A DNA stretch of 14,388 bases from Belnapia sp. (GCA_028291445.1 JAQGIA010000043.1:1-14388); one strand, 5' to 3'. Positions 1 to 8,200 are shown, counted from the first letter of the stretch. Notes: generated by a model not told the origin, from the letters alone. Made by a program: numbers and translations.

Positions 1-600
1 CTGGCCCGAGGCCGGCGTCGCCAGCAGGGTATTGTCGCCGATCGCCTCCAGCCCGCCTTCGTTGGCGAAGATCGCGGTCTGGATCTGCCCGACATTGGCC
101 GGCGCCACTTGGCCGTCCAGCTTGGCCAGCACCTCGCCGGCGGCATTGATGGTGACATCCACGGCGGCGGCCGGGACGGTGATGGCCGGCAGCACCAGGT
201 AGCCTTCCGCGGTCACCAACTGGCCCTCGGCCGAGAGCCCGAAGGTGCCGTCCCGCGTATAGGCCGTCTCGCCGGAGGGCAATTGAACCTGGAAGAAGCC
301 GTTGCCGCGGATGGCGATGTCGAAGCGGTTGTCGGTCTGCGACAGGCTGCCCTGCTCGCCGATCCGGTAGATGGCGGCGGTCTTCACGCCGAGCCCGACC
401 TGCGCCCCGGCCGGCAGGATCGAGCCGTTCTCGGAGGACTGCGAGCCGACCCGCCGCATGTTCTGGTACAGCAGGTCCTGGAATTCCGCCCGCCGGCGCT
501 TGTAGCCGGTGGTGCTCATATTGGCGATGTTGTTGGAGATGACCTCGACATTGGTCTGCTGGGCCATCATGCCGGTACTGGCGATCTGCAGGGCGCGCAT
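1..600 (-). CDS. flgG: Flagellar distal rod protein FlgG (3' end missing)
   Basis: FlgG forms the distal rod, the drive shaft between the basal body and the hook, and is exported by the flagellar type III system. Reading leftward from 600 gives 200 residues starting MRALQIASTGM, followed by the rod/hook signature NNIANMSTTGYKRRR (about residues 23-37). Further on are QVGLGVKTAA and the RGNGFFQVQLPSG segment typical of FlgG. The family is about 260 residues, so roughly 60 C-terminal residues lie beyond the left edge. The start codon is 36 nt downstream of the flgF stop, with AAGGAA about 11 nt before it. It is probably co-transcribed with flgF from the sigma-54 promoter upstream of that gene. 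In related clusters flgA and flgH often follow, but that cannot be seen here. Identification is secure; only the missing end is unknown. Confidence 0.96.
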   Translation of the reverse strand, partial: MRALQIASTGMMAQQTNVEVISNNIANMSTTGYKRRRAEFQDLLYQNMRRVGSQSSENGSILPAGAQVGLGVKTAAIYRIGEQGSLSQTDNRFDIAIRGNGFFQVQLPSGETAYTRDGTFGLSAEGQLVTAEGYLVLPAITVPAAAVDVTINAAGEVLAKLDGQVAPANVGQIQTAIFANEGGLEAIGDNTLLATPASGQ

Positions 601-636
601 GCTGCGGCGTTTCCTTGGGGAGCGGATTGGGCGGGC

Positions 637-1374
637 TTAGCTGCGGCGGCGGAGGATCCGGTCGACGGCGGTGGACAGCCGGTCGCCCTCGCGTTCTGCG
701 AATTGGGTGGCGAATTGGAACTGGCGCACTTCCTCGGTCAGCCGGGTGATCTCGCTGATGGCGCTGACGTTGCTGCCCTCGACCGCGCCCTGCACGATCA
801 GCGGCCGCGCCACCGCTTCGGGTTGGTCTTCGGTGGCAAAGAGCCGGGCGCCCTCGGGGCGGAGCCGCTGCTGATCGGCGAAGCGGACCACCCGGAGCTG
901 GCCGACCACGCCATTCTCGCTGCGCACCGTGCCATCGCCCTGGACCTCGATCCGGCTATCTCCCGGCGCCAGGATGATCGGCGCGCCCTGAGTGCCCAGC
1001 ACCGCATTGCCATCCGCATCGGTGATCCGCCCGGTCTGGTCGAGGGTGAAGCGGCCGGCCCGGGTGTAGCGTTCGCCGCCTGGCGTCTCGACCACGAAAT
1101 AGCCCTCGCTTTGCAGGGCCAGGTCGAGCGGGTTGCCGGTGGTGGCGAGCGGCCCGCGCTGGGTGTCACGCCAGGTGGCGCGGTCGAGGTTGAAGCCGGT
1201 CTCGTCCGCGCCGCCGCCGGCGCCGCTGCGAGACCGGCTCAGGTAGCTGGTGAAGATCGGCCGTTCCGCCTTGAAACCCGGCGTATCGGCATTGGCGAGA
1301 TTGTTCGCCAGCACCTGGGTGGCGCGGAGCTGGGCGCTCATGCGGGAAAGGATGACGTAGCCGGGCTGGTCCAT
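637..1374 (-). CDS. flgF: Flagellar basal-body rod protein FlgF
   Basis: FlgF is a proximal rod component exported by the flagellar type III apparatus. The 245-residue protein begins MDQPGYVILSRMSAQ. It carries the rod signature NNLANADTPGFKAE near residue 26, the core motif GNPLDLALQSEGYFVVETPG, and a C-terminal SNVSAISEITRLTEEVRQFQ helix of the kind used for axial packing. The reading frame is open well upstream, to 1839, but ATG at 1374 is preferred: AGGAGG sits 5 nt upstream of it, the family N-terminus starts there, and a sigma-54 promoter lies just before it. Extending further would run into the divergent fliL gene. It is followed by flgG on the same strand, the usual flgFG pair. The length matches the family (about 240-250). 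Confidence 0.95.
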   Translation of the reverse strand: MDQPGYVILSRMSAQLRATQVLANNLANADTPGFKAERPIFTSYLSRSRSGAGGGADETGFNLDRATWRDTQRGPLATTGNPLDLALQSEGYFVVETPGGERYTRAGRFTLDQTGRITDADGNAVLGTQGAPIILAPGDSRIEVQGDGTVRSENGVVGQLRVVRFADQQRLRPEGARLFATEDQPEAVARPLIVQGAVEGSNVSAISEITRLTEEVRQFQFATQFAEREGDRLSTAVDRILRRRS

Positions 1375-1399
1375 TCTGGCCTCCTGGTACCTCCCCACC

Positions 1400-1415
1400 G
1401 CAACCGGCGTGCCAG
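1400..1415 (-). promoter_or_regulatory. Sigma-54 (RpoN) promoter for flgF-flgG
   Basis: On the minus strand the bases read CTGGCACG-CCGG-TTGC, which matches the RpoN consensus YTGGCACG-N4-TTGC at every defined core position. The -12 C lies at 1400, so transcription should start near 1388, leaving a leader of only about 14 nt that still contains the AGGAGG of flgF. In Caulobacter-type alphaproteobacteria the late rod and hook genes are sigma-54 dependent, which agrees with this placement. Activity is inferred; the motif itself is directly visible. Confidence 0.85.
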
Positions 1416-1464
1416 GCCGGAACCTATCCCGAAGTGGTCTGCGCCCGGCCGGGATTGCCGCGCC

Positions 1465-1479
1465 CGGCAGTTTCTGCCG
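1465..1479. promoter_or_regulatory. Palindrome, candidate enhancer-binding-protein site
   Basis: CGGCAG-TTT-CTGCCG is a perfect 6+6 bp palindrome with a 3-nt spacer. Its centre is about 84 bp upstream of the transcription start predicted from the flgF sigma-54 promoter, a usual distance for a sigma-54 enhancer. From memory it resembles the ftr sites bound by the NtrC-family regulator FlbD in Caulobacter, but I could not compare it with a matrix. It lies between flgF and fliL, about 104 nt before the fliL start, so it could also influence fliL. Confidence 0.5.
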
Positions 1480-1527
1480 ATCGCCCGGCGGGAGCTGCCT
1501 TGGCCGCCCGCCCGCCGGGGTCTCGCA

Positions 1528-1547
1528 AGCCTTCCTTAAGCGGTGCC
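1528..1547 (+). promoter_or_regulatory. TTAA-containing element upstream of fliL, copy 1
   Basis: AGCCTTCCTTAAGCGGTGCC sits with its TTAA 43 nt before the fliL start. It matches 16 of 20 positions with a second copy at 11141-11160 on the minus strand, in the other divergent flagellar intergenic region. TTAA is very rare in this GC-rich window; by eye I found only these two. TTAA half-sites are the core of CtrA binding sites (TTAA-N7-TTAA) in alphaproteobacteria, but the second half-site 11 nt away is poor here (GCAA). It may be a degenerate CtrA site or a promoter element of the early flagellar operons. Confidence 0.5.
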
Positions 1548-1582
1548 GGGTGAGACTGCCCCCAGGTGGACCGGGGTGGCGC

Positions 1583-2107
1583 ATGTCGGAAGAGGCGAAG
1601 CCAGCGAGGCAGGGGGGTAAGCGCAAGCTCATGCTGCTGCTCGCCGTGCCGCTCGTACTCGCCGCAGTGGGCGGCGGGCTGTGGTTCTCGGGCATCCTGC
1701 CGAAGCTGCTCGGCATGGGCGAGCCGCACGCAGCCGCGGGGGCCGATGCGCCGGCTGCCGCGGGCCACGGGACCCCGCCGCCTGCCGTATCCGTCGCACG
1801 CGCCCCGATCTTCTTCGACATGCCGGACATCGTCGCCAACCTCAGCGCGACCGGCCGGCGGGCCAGCTACATCAAGCTGCGCAGCAAGCTCGAACTGACC
1901 AAACCCGAGGATGCGGCGGCGATCCAGGCGGCGATGCCGCGGCTGCAGGATCTGTTCAGCACCTATCTGCGGGAAATGCGGGCGGAGGAATTGCGTGGCA
2001 GCAGCGGCACGCAGCGGCTGCGGGAGGAACTGATGGCGCGTGCCAATCTTGCCGTCGCCCCGGCCCGCGTCGCCGATGTCCTGTTCATCGAGCTGCTCCT
2101 GCAATGA
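1583..2107 (+). CDS. fliL: Flagellar basal body-associated protein FliL
   Basis: FliL is a single-pass inner-membrane protein that associates with the stator units around the rotor and supports torque. The 174-residue product has a basic cytoplasmic N-terminus (about residues 1-15), one transmembrane helix (about 16-37), an Ala/Pro/Gly-rich linker to about residue 70, and a periplasmic domain beginning FFDMPDIVANLS and continuing YIKLRSKLELT, typical of FliL. It ends in VADVLFIELLLQ, the conserved C-terminus. ATG at 1583 is chosen because the charged N-terminus and membrane helix follow directly; the frame is open upstream but the residues there are not family-like. No strong Shine-Dalgarno is visible. 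The stop overlaps the fliM start by 4 nt (ATGA), indicating translational coupling. It is the first gene of the plus-strand operon. Confidence 0.93.
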   Translation: MSEEAKPARQGGKRKLMLLLAVPLVLAAVGGGLWFSGILPKLLGMGEPHAAAGADAPAAAGHGTPPPAVSVARAPIFFDMPDIVANLSATGRRASYIKLRSKLELTKPEDAAAIQAAMPRLQDLFSTYLREMRAEELRGSSGTQRLREELMARANLAVAPARVADVLFIELLLQ

Positions 2108-3168
2108 GCAGCGAGGACGATGATCTTGCCGCCGCCTGGGGCGAGGCGGTCGCTTCGGAAGGCGATGACGCGACCGATGCGCCGGCGCCGACCGGACCCG
2201 ATGCGGCCCGGGTGCTGAACCAAGCCGAGATCGACAGCCTGCTCGGCTTCGGCGGCGGCCCGTCCACGCAGTCGGAGCAAACGGGCATCCAGCGCATCGT
2301 CAGCGCCGGGCTCGTCTCCTACGAGCGCCTGCCGATGCTGGAGATTATCTTCGACCGGCTGGTTCGCATCATGTCGACCTCGCTGCGCAACTTCACCAGC
2401 GACAACGTCGAGGTCTCGATCGACAGCATCGTCTCGCTGCGCTTCGGCGACTACCTGAACAGCGTGCCGCTGCCGGCCATGCTGGCGGTGTTCAAGGTCG
2501 ATGAATGGGACAACTACGGCCTGATCGTGGTCGATAGCGCGCTGATCTATTCGGTGGTGGACGTGCTGCTCGGCGGCCGTCGCGGCACCGCGGCGATGCG
2601 CATCGAGGGCCGGCCCTATACCACCATCGAGCGGACCCTGGTCGAGCGCCTCATCACCGTGGTGCTGGCCGATCTCACCGATGCCTTCAGCCCGCTGTCG
2701 CCGGCGCATTTCCGCTTCGAGCGGCTGGAGGTCAACCCACGCTTCGCCGCCGTCTCGCGCCTGTCCAACGCCTGCATCCTGTCGCGGCTGCGGGTCGACA
2801 TGGAGGATCGTGGCGGCAAGATCGAACTTCTGCTGCCCTATGCGACGCTGGAGCCGATCCGCGAATTGCTGCTCCAGCAATTCATGGGTGAGAAATTCGG
2901 CCGCGACAGCATCTGGGAAACCCATCTGGCCGAGGAGCTGCGGCACACCGAACTGTCGATGGATGTCGTGCTCGACGAGCAGACCATGCCGCTGGCCGCG
3001 ATCATGTCGCTGCAACGCGGCGACCGTATCACGCTGAATGCCGCGCCCGGCGCACCGGTCCGGCTGCGCTGCGGCGACGTGCCGATGTTCGAAGCCGAGC
3101 TGGGCCGCCGCGAAAATCGCCTGGCGGTACGGATCATGCGCGAGCTGCGTCAAAAGGCGGAGGGTTAG
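2104..3168 (+). CDS. fliM: Flagellar motor switch protein FliM
   Basis: FliM sits in the C-ring between FliG and FliN, binds phospho-CheY and switches rotation. The product is 354 residues. An acidic N-terminal extension (residues 1-36) precedes the CheY-P docking motif VLNQAEIDSLLGF (37-49). The middle CheC-like domain contains the GG-rich loop LLGGRRG and the conserved stretch FKVDEWDNYGLIVVDS. The C-terminal SpoA domain holds LQRGDRITLNAAPGAPVRLR. The start is fixed by its ATGA overlap with fliL. Docking motifs usually lie within about ten residues of the FliM start, so the extension is long, though I believe such tails occur in Rhodospirillales. The next gene starts 3 nt after the stop. 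fliN and fliG are not in the window. Confidence 0.97.
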   Translation: MSSEDDDLAAAWGEAVASEGDDATDAPAPTGPDAARVLNQAEIDSLLGFGGGPSTQSEQTGIQRIVSAGLVSYERLPMLEIIFDRLVRIMSTSLRNFTSDNVEVSIDSIVSLRFGDYLNSVPLPAMLAVFKVDEWDNYGLIVVDSALIYSVVDVLLGGRRGTAAMRIEGRPYTTIERTLVERLITVVLADLTDAFSPLSPAHFRFERLEVNPRFAAVSRLSNACILSRLRVDMEDRGGKIELLLPYATLEPIRELLLQQFMGEKFGRDSIWETHLAEELRHTELSMDVVLDEQTMPLAAIMSLQRGDRITLNAAPGAPVRLRCGDVPMFEAELGRRENRLAVRIMRELRQKAEG

Positions 3169-3171
3169 GAT

Positions 3172-3618
3172 ATGGGCTGGTTCGAATGGTCGGCGCAGCT
3201 GTTGCTGATCGGGCTGCTGGTCGGGGCGATGCCCTTCATCATTCGCCTGGAACGGGCGCTGTCATCGGTGCGATGCGATCGGGTCGCGCTGGAGGCGAGT
3301 GCCGCCGGGCTCAGCGAAGCCACCCGCATGGCCGAGGCGGCCTCGATCCGTCTCCGCGCCGCGGCCGAAGGCGCCGGCCGGCAGGTTGCCGAGAAATTGG
3401 CTGCGGCAGAGCCGATGCGCGACGATCTGCGCTATCTGGTGGAGCGGGCGGAGGGCCTGGCCGACCGCCTCGACGGGCTGGTGCGCGTCGCCCGGCCTTT
3501 GGTCGCCGCCGACCCCGGCCCGCCGCCGCAACCGGCGCAAAGCCAGGCGGAGCGTGATCTGCTACGGGTGCTGACCCAGGGCATGGCACGCCCGGCTGCG
3601 GCGCGGGGAGCGCGCTGA
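3172..3618 (+). CDS. DUF6468-like single-pass membrane protein of flagellar operon
   Basis: This is a protein of unknown function that I associate with the DUF6468 family, found beside fliM in alphaproteobacteria; the assignment is from memory. The 148 residues begin MGWFEWSAQLLLIGLLVGAM, giving one hydrophobic helix at about residues 6-24. A long Ala/Glu/Arg-rich helical region (about 30-110) has coiled-coil character. After a Pro-rich spacer (about 113-122) comes the peptide SQAERDLLRVL (124-134). The spacer and tail faintly resemble the CheY-P docking peptides of FliM and CheZ in this operon, but an Arg replaces the Ile. ATG at 3172 follows AGGA closely. The stop overlaps the next start (TGATG). 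Being locked between fliM and a MotE-like gene suggests a role at the motor or stator. Confidence 0.8.
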   Translation: MGWFEWSAQLLLIGLLVGAMPFIIRLERALSSVRCDRVALEASAAGLSEATRMAEAASIRLRAAAEGAGRQVAEKLAAAEPMRDDLRYLVERAEGLADRLDGLVRVARPLVAADPGPPPQPAQSQAERDLLRVLTQGMARPAAARGAR

Positions 3619-4250
3619 TGCGACGCTGGCGTCCGCGCCTGCTGCCGGCGGCGCTGGCCGCGGTGGGGCTGCTGCTGGTTGCCAAGCTGGGTGCGCTGGC
3701 GACCGGTCAACCGCCTTCGGCTGTCCTGCTGCTGCCGGCGGCCCAGGCCAATGGCGCCGTGCCACGCACGCCGATTGCCGTGCCGGGGTCGGCAGCCGGC
3801 ACCCTGCCGCCTCCTGCCGCTGCCGAGGCGCCGACGCCCGAGCAGCGGGCCGAGCGCGTGTTGCTCGAAGGGCTGCGCGCACGCCGATCCGACCTCGACC
3901 TCCGCGACCAGTCGCTGGCTGCACGGGAAATGGTGGTGAACGCCGCGGAGCGCCGGCTCGGCCAGCGCATCGAGGAGCTGACGGCATTGCAGCAGCGGCT
4001 CGAGGCGATCGACCGCGGCCGGACCGAGCGGGAGGAGGCGGGGTGGCGGCAGATGGTGAAGCTCTACGAGGGCCTGCGGCCACGCGATGCCGCGGCGATC
4101 TTCGATGAGCTCGAGATGCCCGTGCTGGTCCGGATCGTGGACCGGATGCGGGAGGCGAAGGCGGCACCGGTGCTCGGCGCGATGAAGCCCGATCGCGCCC
4201 GGCTGCTGACCGCGGAGCTGGCCCGGCACCGGTCGCGGCCGGCTGAGTGA
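3618..4250 (+). CDS. MotE-like protein with coiled coil and MgtE-N-like domain
   Basis: In Sinorhizobium, MotE is an exported chaperone that stabilises the periplasmic motor protein MotC. This 210-residue product has a basic N-terminus and a hydrophobic helix (about residues 9-29) serving as signal peptide or membrane anchor. It continues with a Pro/Ala linker (to about 72), a coiled coil rich in Arg, Glu and Leu (about 73-138), and an MgtE-N-like helical domain from W143 to about 205 with YEGLRPRDAAAIFDELEMPV and VLGAMKPDRARLL. This architecture is usual for alphaproteobacterial MotE-family genes next to fliM. There are no cysteines, whereas rhizobial MotE is, as I recall, disulphide-linked, so function may differ. 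It overlaps its upstream neighbour by 1 nt and is followed by a 41-nt gap before cheY. The family is clear; the exact role is inferred. Confidence 0.8.
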   Translation: MRRWRPRLLPAALAAVGLLLVAKLGALATGQPPSAVLLLPAAQANGAVPRTPIAVPGSAAGTLPPPAAAEAPTPEQRAERVLLEGLRARRSDLDLRDQSLAAREMVVNAAERRLGQRIEELTALQQRLEAIDRGRTEREEAGWRQMVKLYEGLRPRDAAAIFDELEMPVLVRIVDRMREAKAAPVLGAMKPDRARLLTAELARHRSRPAE

Positions 4251-4291
4251 CCAAGGCGCAACCGACCAACCCGGCTGAGGAGCCCATGAGG

Positions 4292-4678
4292 ATGGCCATG
4301 GACAAGAACACCAACGTGCTGATCGTCGACGACTACAAGACCATGCTGCGGATCATCCGCAATCTGCTGAAGCAGCTGGAATTCGACAATGTCGAGGAAG
4401 CCTCCGATGGGCAGGAAGCGCTGGCCAAGCTGCGGGCCGGGCAGTTCGGCCTGGTGATCAGCGACTGGAACATGCAGCCGATGACCGGGCTCGACCTGCT
4501 GAAGGAAGTGCGGGCCGATACGCGGCTGAAGGAGACCCCCTTCATCATGATCACCGCCGAGAGCAAGACCGAGAACGTGATCGCCGCCAAGGCCGCCGGC
4601 GTTTCTAACTACATCGTCAAGCCGTTCAATGCCGAGACCCTGCGCGGCAAGATCGAGAAGGTCCTGGCCCATGCCTGA
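4292..4678 (+). CDS. cheY: Chemotaxis response regulator CheY
   Basis: CheY is a single-domain receiver phosphorylated by CheA; CheY-P binds FliM to change rotation. The 128-residue product has the complete receiver set: acidic pair D13-D14, phospho-acceptor D58 in LVISDWNM, T88 in MITAES, and K110 in VKPF. There is no output domain. The start is ambiguous. In-frame ATGs lie at 4286, 4292 and 4298, and a GTG at 4247 overlaps the previous stop. I chose 4292 because GAGGAG ends 9 nt before it and because relatives begin MA-D-N just before the first strand. It overlaps cheZ by 8 nt, so kinase output and phosphatase are made together. cheA and cheW are not in the window. Confidence 0.93.
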   Translation: MAMDKNTNVLIVDDYKTMLRIIRNLLKQLEFDNVEEASDGQEALAKLRAGQFGLVISDWNMQPMTGLDLLKEVRADTRLKETPFIMITAESKTENVIAAKAAGVSNYIVKPFNAETLRGKIEKVLAHA

Positions 4679-5261
4679 CGGGGAGGCCGGCGGAGACCGG
4701 ATCGAAGCCGCGGTGCGCGCGGTGCTCGGCAGCATGACGGGTGACATGACCGTCACCGAGGTGGCGCTGCTCGGCGAATTGGAGGCGCTCGGCCGCGAGG
4801 TCGCCCGCGCGAAAAGCGAGATCGCCGCGCTGCGCGTCGATGACATCGACGCCTCCCATATCCCGACAGCGACCGATGAGCTCGACGCGGTGGTCAGCCA
4901 TACCGCCACGGCGACCAACGAGATCCTCGACTCCTGCGAGGTGCTGGAGGGTTTGCAGGCGCGGCTTTCCGGTCCCGATGCGGATGCCCTCTCGGGGGCG
5001 GTGACCCGCATCTACGAGGCATGCAGCTTCCAGGACATCACCGGCCAGCGCATCGGCAAGGTGGTGTCGGCGCTGAAATCGATCGAGAAGCGGGTGGCGG
5101 CGGTTACCCAGAGCTTCGGTCGCGGTGCTGCACCTCCGCCGGAGCCGGAGGTTCCCACGGCGCACCGCACCGAGGGCCAAAGATTGGCCACTGGTCCGCA
5201 ACTGCCGGCCGCGGCCAGTTCCCAGGCGGAGATCGACCGTCTGCTGGCGAGTTTCGACTGA
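4671..5261 (+). CDS. cheZ: CheY-P phosphatase CheZ
   Basis: CheZ accelerates dephosphorylation of CheY-P. The 196-residue protein is mostly long helix, as expected for the CheZ four-helix bundle dimer. It carries SFQDITGQRI at residues 119-128, in which D122 and Q126 correspond by spacing to the catalytic D143/Q147 of E. coli CheZ. A Pro/Gly-rich linker (about 148-180) leads to the C-terminal CheY-P docking helix SSQAEIDRLLASFD (183-196), which closely resembles the FliM docking peptide. ATG at 4671 overlaps the end of cheY by 8 nt; an earlier in-frame ATG at 4629 would lie deep inside cheY and is less likely. The stop overlaps the next start by 1 nt (TGATG). Confidence 0.92.
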   Translation: MPDGEAGGDRIEAAVRAVLGSMTGDMTVTEVALLGELEALGREVARAKSEIAALRVDDIDASHIPTATDELDAVVSHTATATNEILDSCEVLEGLQARLSGPDADALSGAVTRIYEACSFQDITGQRIGKVVSALKSIEKRVAAVTQSFGRGAAPPPEPEVPTAHRTEGQRLATGPQLPAAASSQAEIDRLLASFD

Positions 5262-8200
5262 TGCGACCGGGGACCGGCCCATGGGCTGCGTGGCCGCTGC
5301 TTGCGCTCGCCGTGCTGCTCCCGGTGCCCGTGGCGCTGGCGCAGGATCGGGTGGCGGTGCGGGTGGGCGACCATCCCGGGCGCGGTCGGGTTGTCTTCGA
5401 CTGGCCGGCCCCGCCCAGCTACACCGTCGACCAGGCCGAGGGTCGGGTGGTGCTGCGCTTCCCGAGCGACGCAACCATCGACCTGGCCGGCGCACGCCGG
5501 CCGCCGCGCAACGTGGTTGGCGTGACGCTGGCAGCGGAGGGGGTGAGCATCGGTCTCCGTCCAGGCGTCCGGGTTCAGGTCTTCCGTATCGGCCCGAAGG
5601 TCGTCGTCGATGTATCGGACCCGCCAGCTGGTGCACCGCCTGCGCAGCCCCAGGCGGTGGAGGCCGCGCCGCCTCGTGCCGCCCCTGCGTCCCGTCTGGC
5701 CTCGGCCGAAGCCGCGCCATCGCCCAAGCCCGCTTCAAGGCCCGAGCCTGCCATTCGCCTGGAGACTGCCCGGCGTGGCCGGACCCTCCGGACCGAGGCG
5801 CCGCCGCCCGCCCCACCGGCCACGCCGTTGCCGCCCGTTGCCGCCTTAGCCGCGGTACCGCCTGTCGTCGCCTATGCGGCACCGCCGCCGGCTGTGGCCG
5901 AAGCCACCGCACCGCCAGGCATCGCACTGCCGAGACCGACGGCGCTGGTCGTGCGGCTGCTTGCGCCATCGGGGCAGACCAGGTCCGACCAAAATCCACT
6001 TGGCCAGAACCAGCCCAGCCAGAACCAGCCCAGCCAGAACCGCGCCATCCTGCTGTCCTATCCCGCTACCACCGGCGCTGCCGTGCTGCGGCGTGGCGGC
6101 CAGCTGCTTGCCTTGTTCGACTCCGCGGAGCCGCTCGATCTATCGGCGCTCCGCAACGATCCGATCTTCGGCGCGCTTGAGGCGGATGCACTGCCGGACG
6201 CGACCTTGCTCAGGCTGCCGCTGGCGCCCCCCGCCATCCTGCGGGCCCGGCGCGAAGCAGCGGGGTGGGTTCTGGAGGCAACCCGCCCAGCCGAGGGGCA
6301 GGACGCAGTCACCGCAGTTCCCGGGCGCAGCATGGCGCTGGAAGCCGAGGGCGGTGCCGCATCCCGGCTGATCATCCGTGCGACGCAGCCTGGCCGCGCG
6401 GTGCCGGTGACCGATCCTGAAAGCGGCATGCCGCTGATCCTGGGCACCGTGCGGGAAGCCAGGCAATTCATGCCCGTCGCCCGTCGTCTGCCCGAACTGG
6501 ACCTGCCGCAGACCTTGCTAGGTGCGGCTGTACTGGCTCGGGCGGATCGGCTGACGATGCGGGCCGGGACCGATCAATTCCTGATCGGAATCGGCAATGG
6601 CCGGCTGGCTCTCGATCTCGCCGCTGCCGAAGCAGCGCCGAGCGATGCGATGACCCGCGTCTTCGATCTGCCGCGCCTGCCGCCCGCGCAATTGCTGGAG
6701 CGGCTGCGGGCGCTGAATGCCAGTATCGCCAATGCGCCGCCGCTGACCCGGCTGCCGCTACGCCGTTCCGCCGGGGAAACCATGCTGGCGCTCGGCCTGC
6801 CGCAGGAGGCTCAGGCGATGCTCGGCCTGGCGCCGGGCGAGGATCCGCATGCGGCCACCGACCAGCGGCTCGCCATGCTGGTTTCGGCCGCTGCGCTGCT
6901 GGCCGGACGGCTGCCGCAAGCCATGGCGCTGCTCGACCCCGAGCTGCCGGAATCCGATGAGCTGACCCTGTGGCGGGCTGCCCTGGCCGCGGCACAGGGC
7001 AATGCGGCTGCTGCGGCACCTGGCTTCGCCACCACCCTCCCGCTGTTATTCGACTACCCTGCCGGGCTGCGCGCCCGCCTGCTGCCTTTGGCCGCGCAGG
7101 CCTTGGCGGATGGCGGCGCCACGGTCGCGCTGAAGCAATTGCTTGGCCGTGCCGGACCGCTGCCTGAACTCGACCTGCCGCGCGCCATGCTGGCCGAGGC
7201 CGAGGGCAATGCCGATGCGGCGCTGGCCGGCTACGATCAGGTGGCGCAGGGCAGGGATCGCCAGGCCCGGGCCAGGGCCCTGCGGCAAGCGGTCGAGCTG
7301 CGCCTGGCGACCGGCAAGCTCGATGCCGGGCAAGCTGCCAAGGCACTTGGGGCAACGCTCTTCGCCTGGCGCGGTGATTCCGAGGAGGCCAAGCTGCGGC
7401 TACGCGTGGCGGAGTTGCGCCGCAAATCCGGCGACGCGCGAGGAGCCTTGGCATTGCTGCGGGAAACCGAGGTCCTGTTCCCCGAGCGTGCGGTTGGGTT
7501 GCAGCCCGAGATCGGCACCGCTTTCCTCGCCGCGCTCGACCAGGAAGCGCCGCTCGCTGCCGTGGCGCTCTTCGATGCCTATCCGGAGCTGCTGCCCGCG
7601 GACCAGCGCGGCGAGGCGGCGATGCTGATGTTGGCGGATCGCCTCCTGGCGCTGGATCTGGCGGATCGCGCCGCGACCCTGTTGGGCCAGGCCGCGGCAC
7701 GGGCCACCGGGACAGCGAAGGCGGCACTCGGTCTGCGTGAGGCGAATTTGCGCCTCGTCGATGGCGATGCGGCGGCGACCCTCGCGGCGCTGGAGACCAG
7801 TGCCGCGGACTCCCTGCCGGATGTGCTGGTGCAGGAACGCAGCATCCTCGCCGCGCGTGCACAGGCCAGGCTGGGTCAGCAGGAGGAGGCCATCGCCGCC
7901 CTGCGCGGGCTTGGCCCGGTAGGGCTCGAAACATTGTCCCAACTGCTGGCGGACCAGCAGGATTGGGCCGGAGCGGCCGCCGCCTTCGGGCCGCATCTGG
8001 CGCTGACGCTGCCGGTGGCGCCAGCCGCCCTGAATGAGCAGCAACGCCGACTGATCCTGCGTCAGGCGACGCTGCTCGCTCTGGCCGGTGACGAGGCGGG
8101 CTTGGCCGACCTGCGTGGCGAATTCGCGGCACGGCTGCAGGATGGGCCGCTGGCGGAGGCTTTCGCCCTGATCACGGCCAAGCAGCTGCGGGGTCTCGCC

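Noticed and set aside
109..1539. A 476-codon open frame on the plus strand opposite flgF and flgG
   Set aside because: It is antisense to two clearly recognised genes; its product has no family features and is the Ala/Gly/Arg-rich type produced by GC-rich shadows.
4247..4291. GTG start for cheY overlapping the motE-like stop
   Set aside because: It would give an atypical 15-residue tail; kept only as an alternative because the GTGA overlap could allow coupling.
4626..8132. Long minus-strand open frames opposite cheZ and the solenoid gene (4626-5999 and 6468-8132)
   Set aside because: Their Arg/Pro/Ala-rich products show no domains, and the sense strand carries signal peptide, CheZ motifs and overlapping starts that fit one operon.
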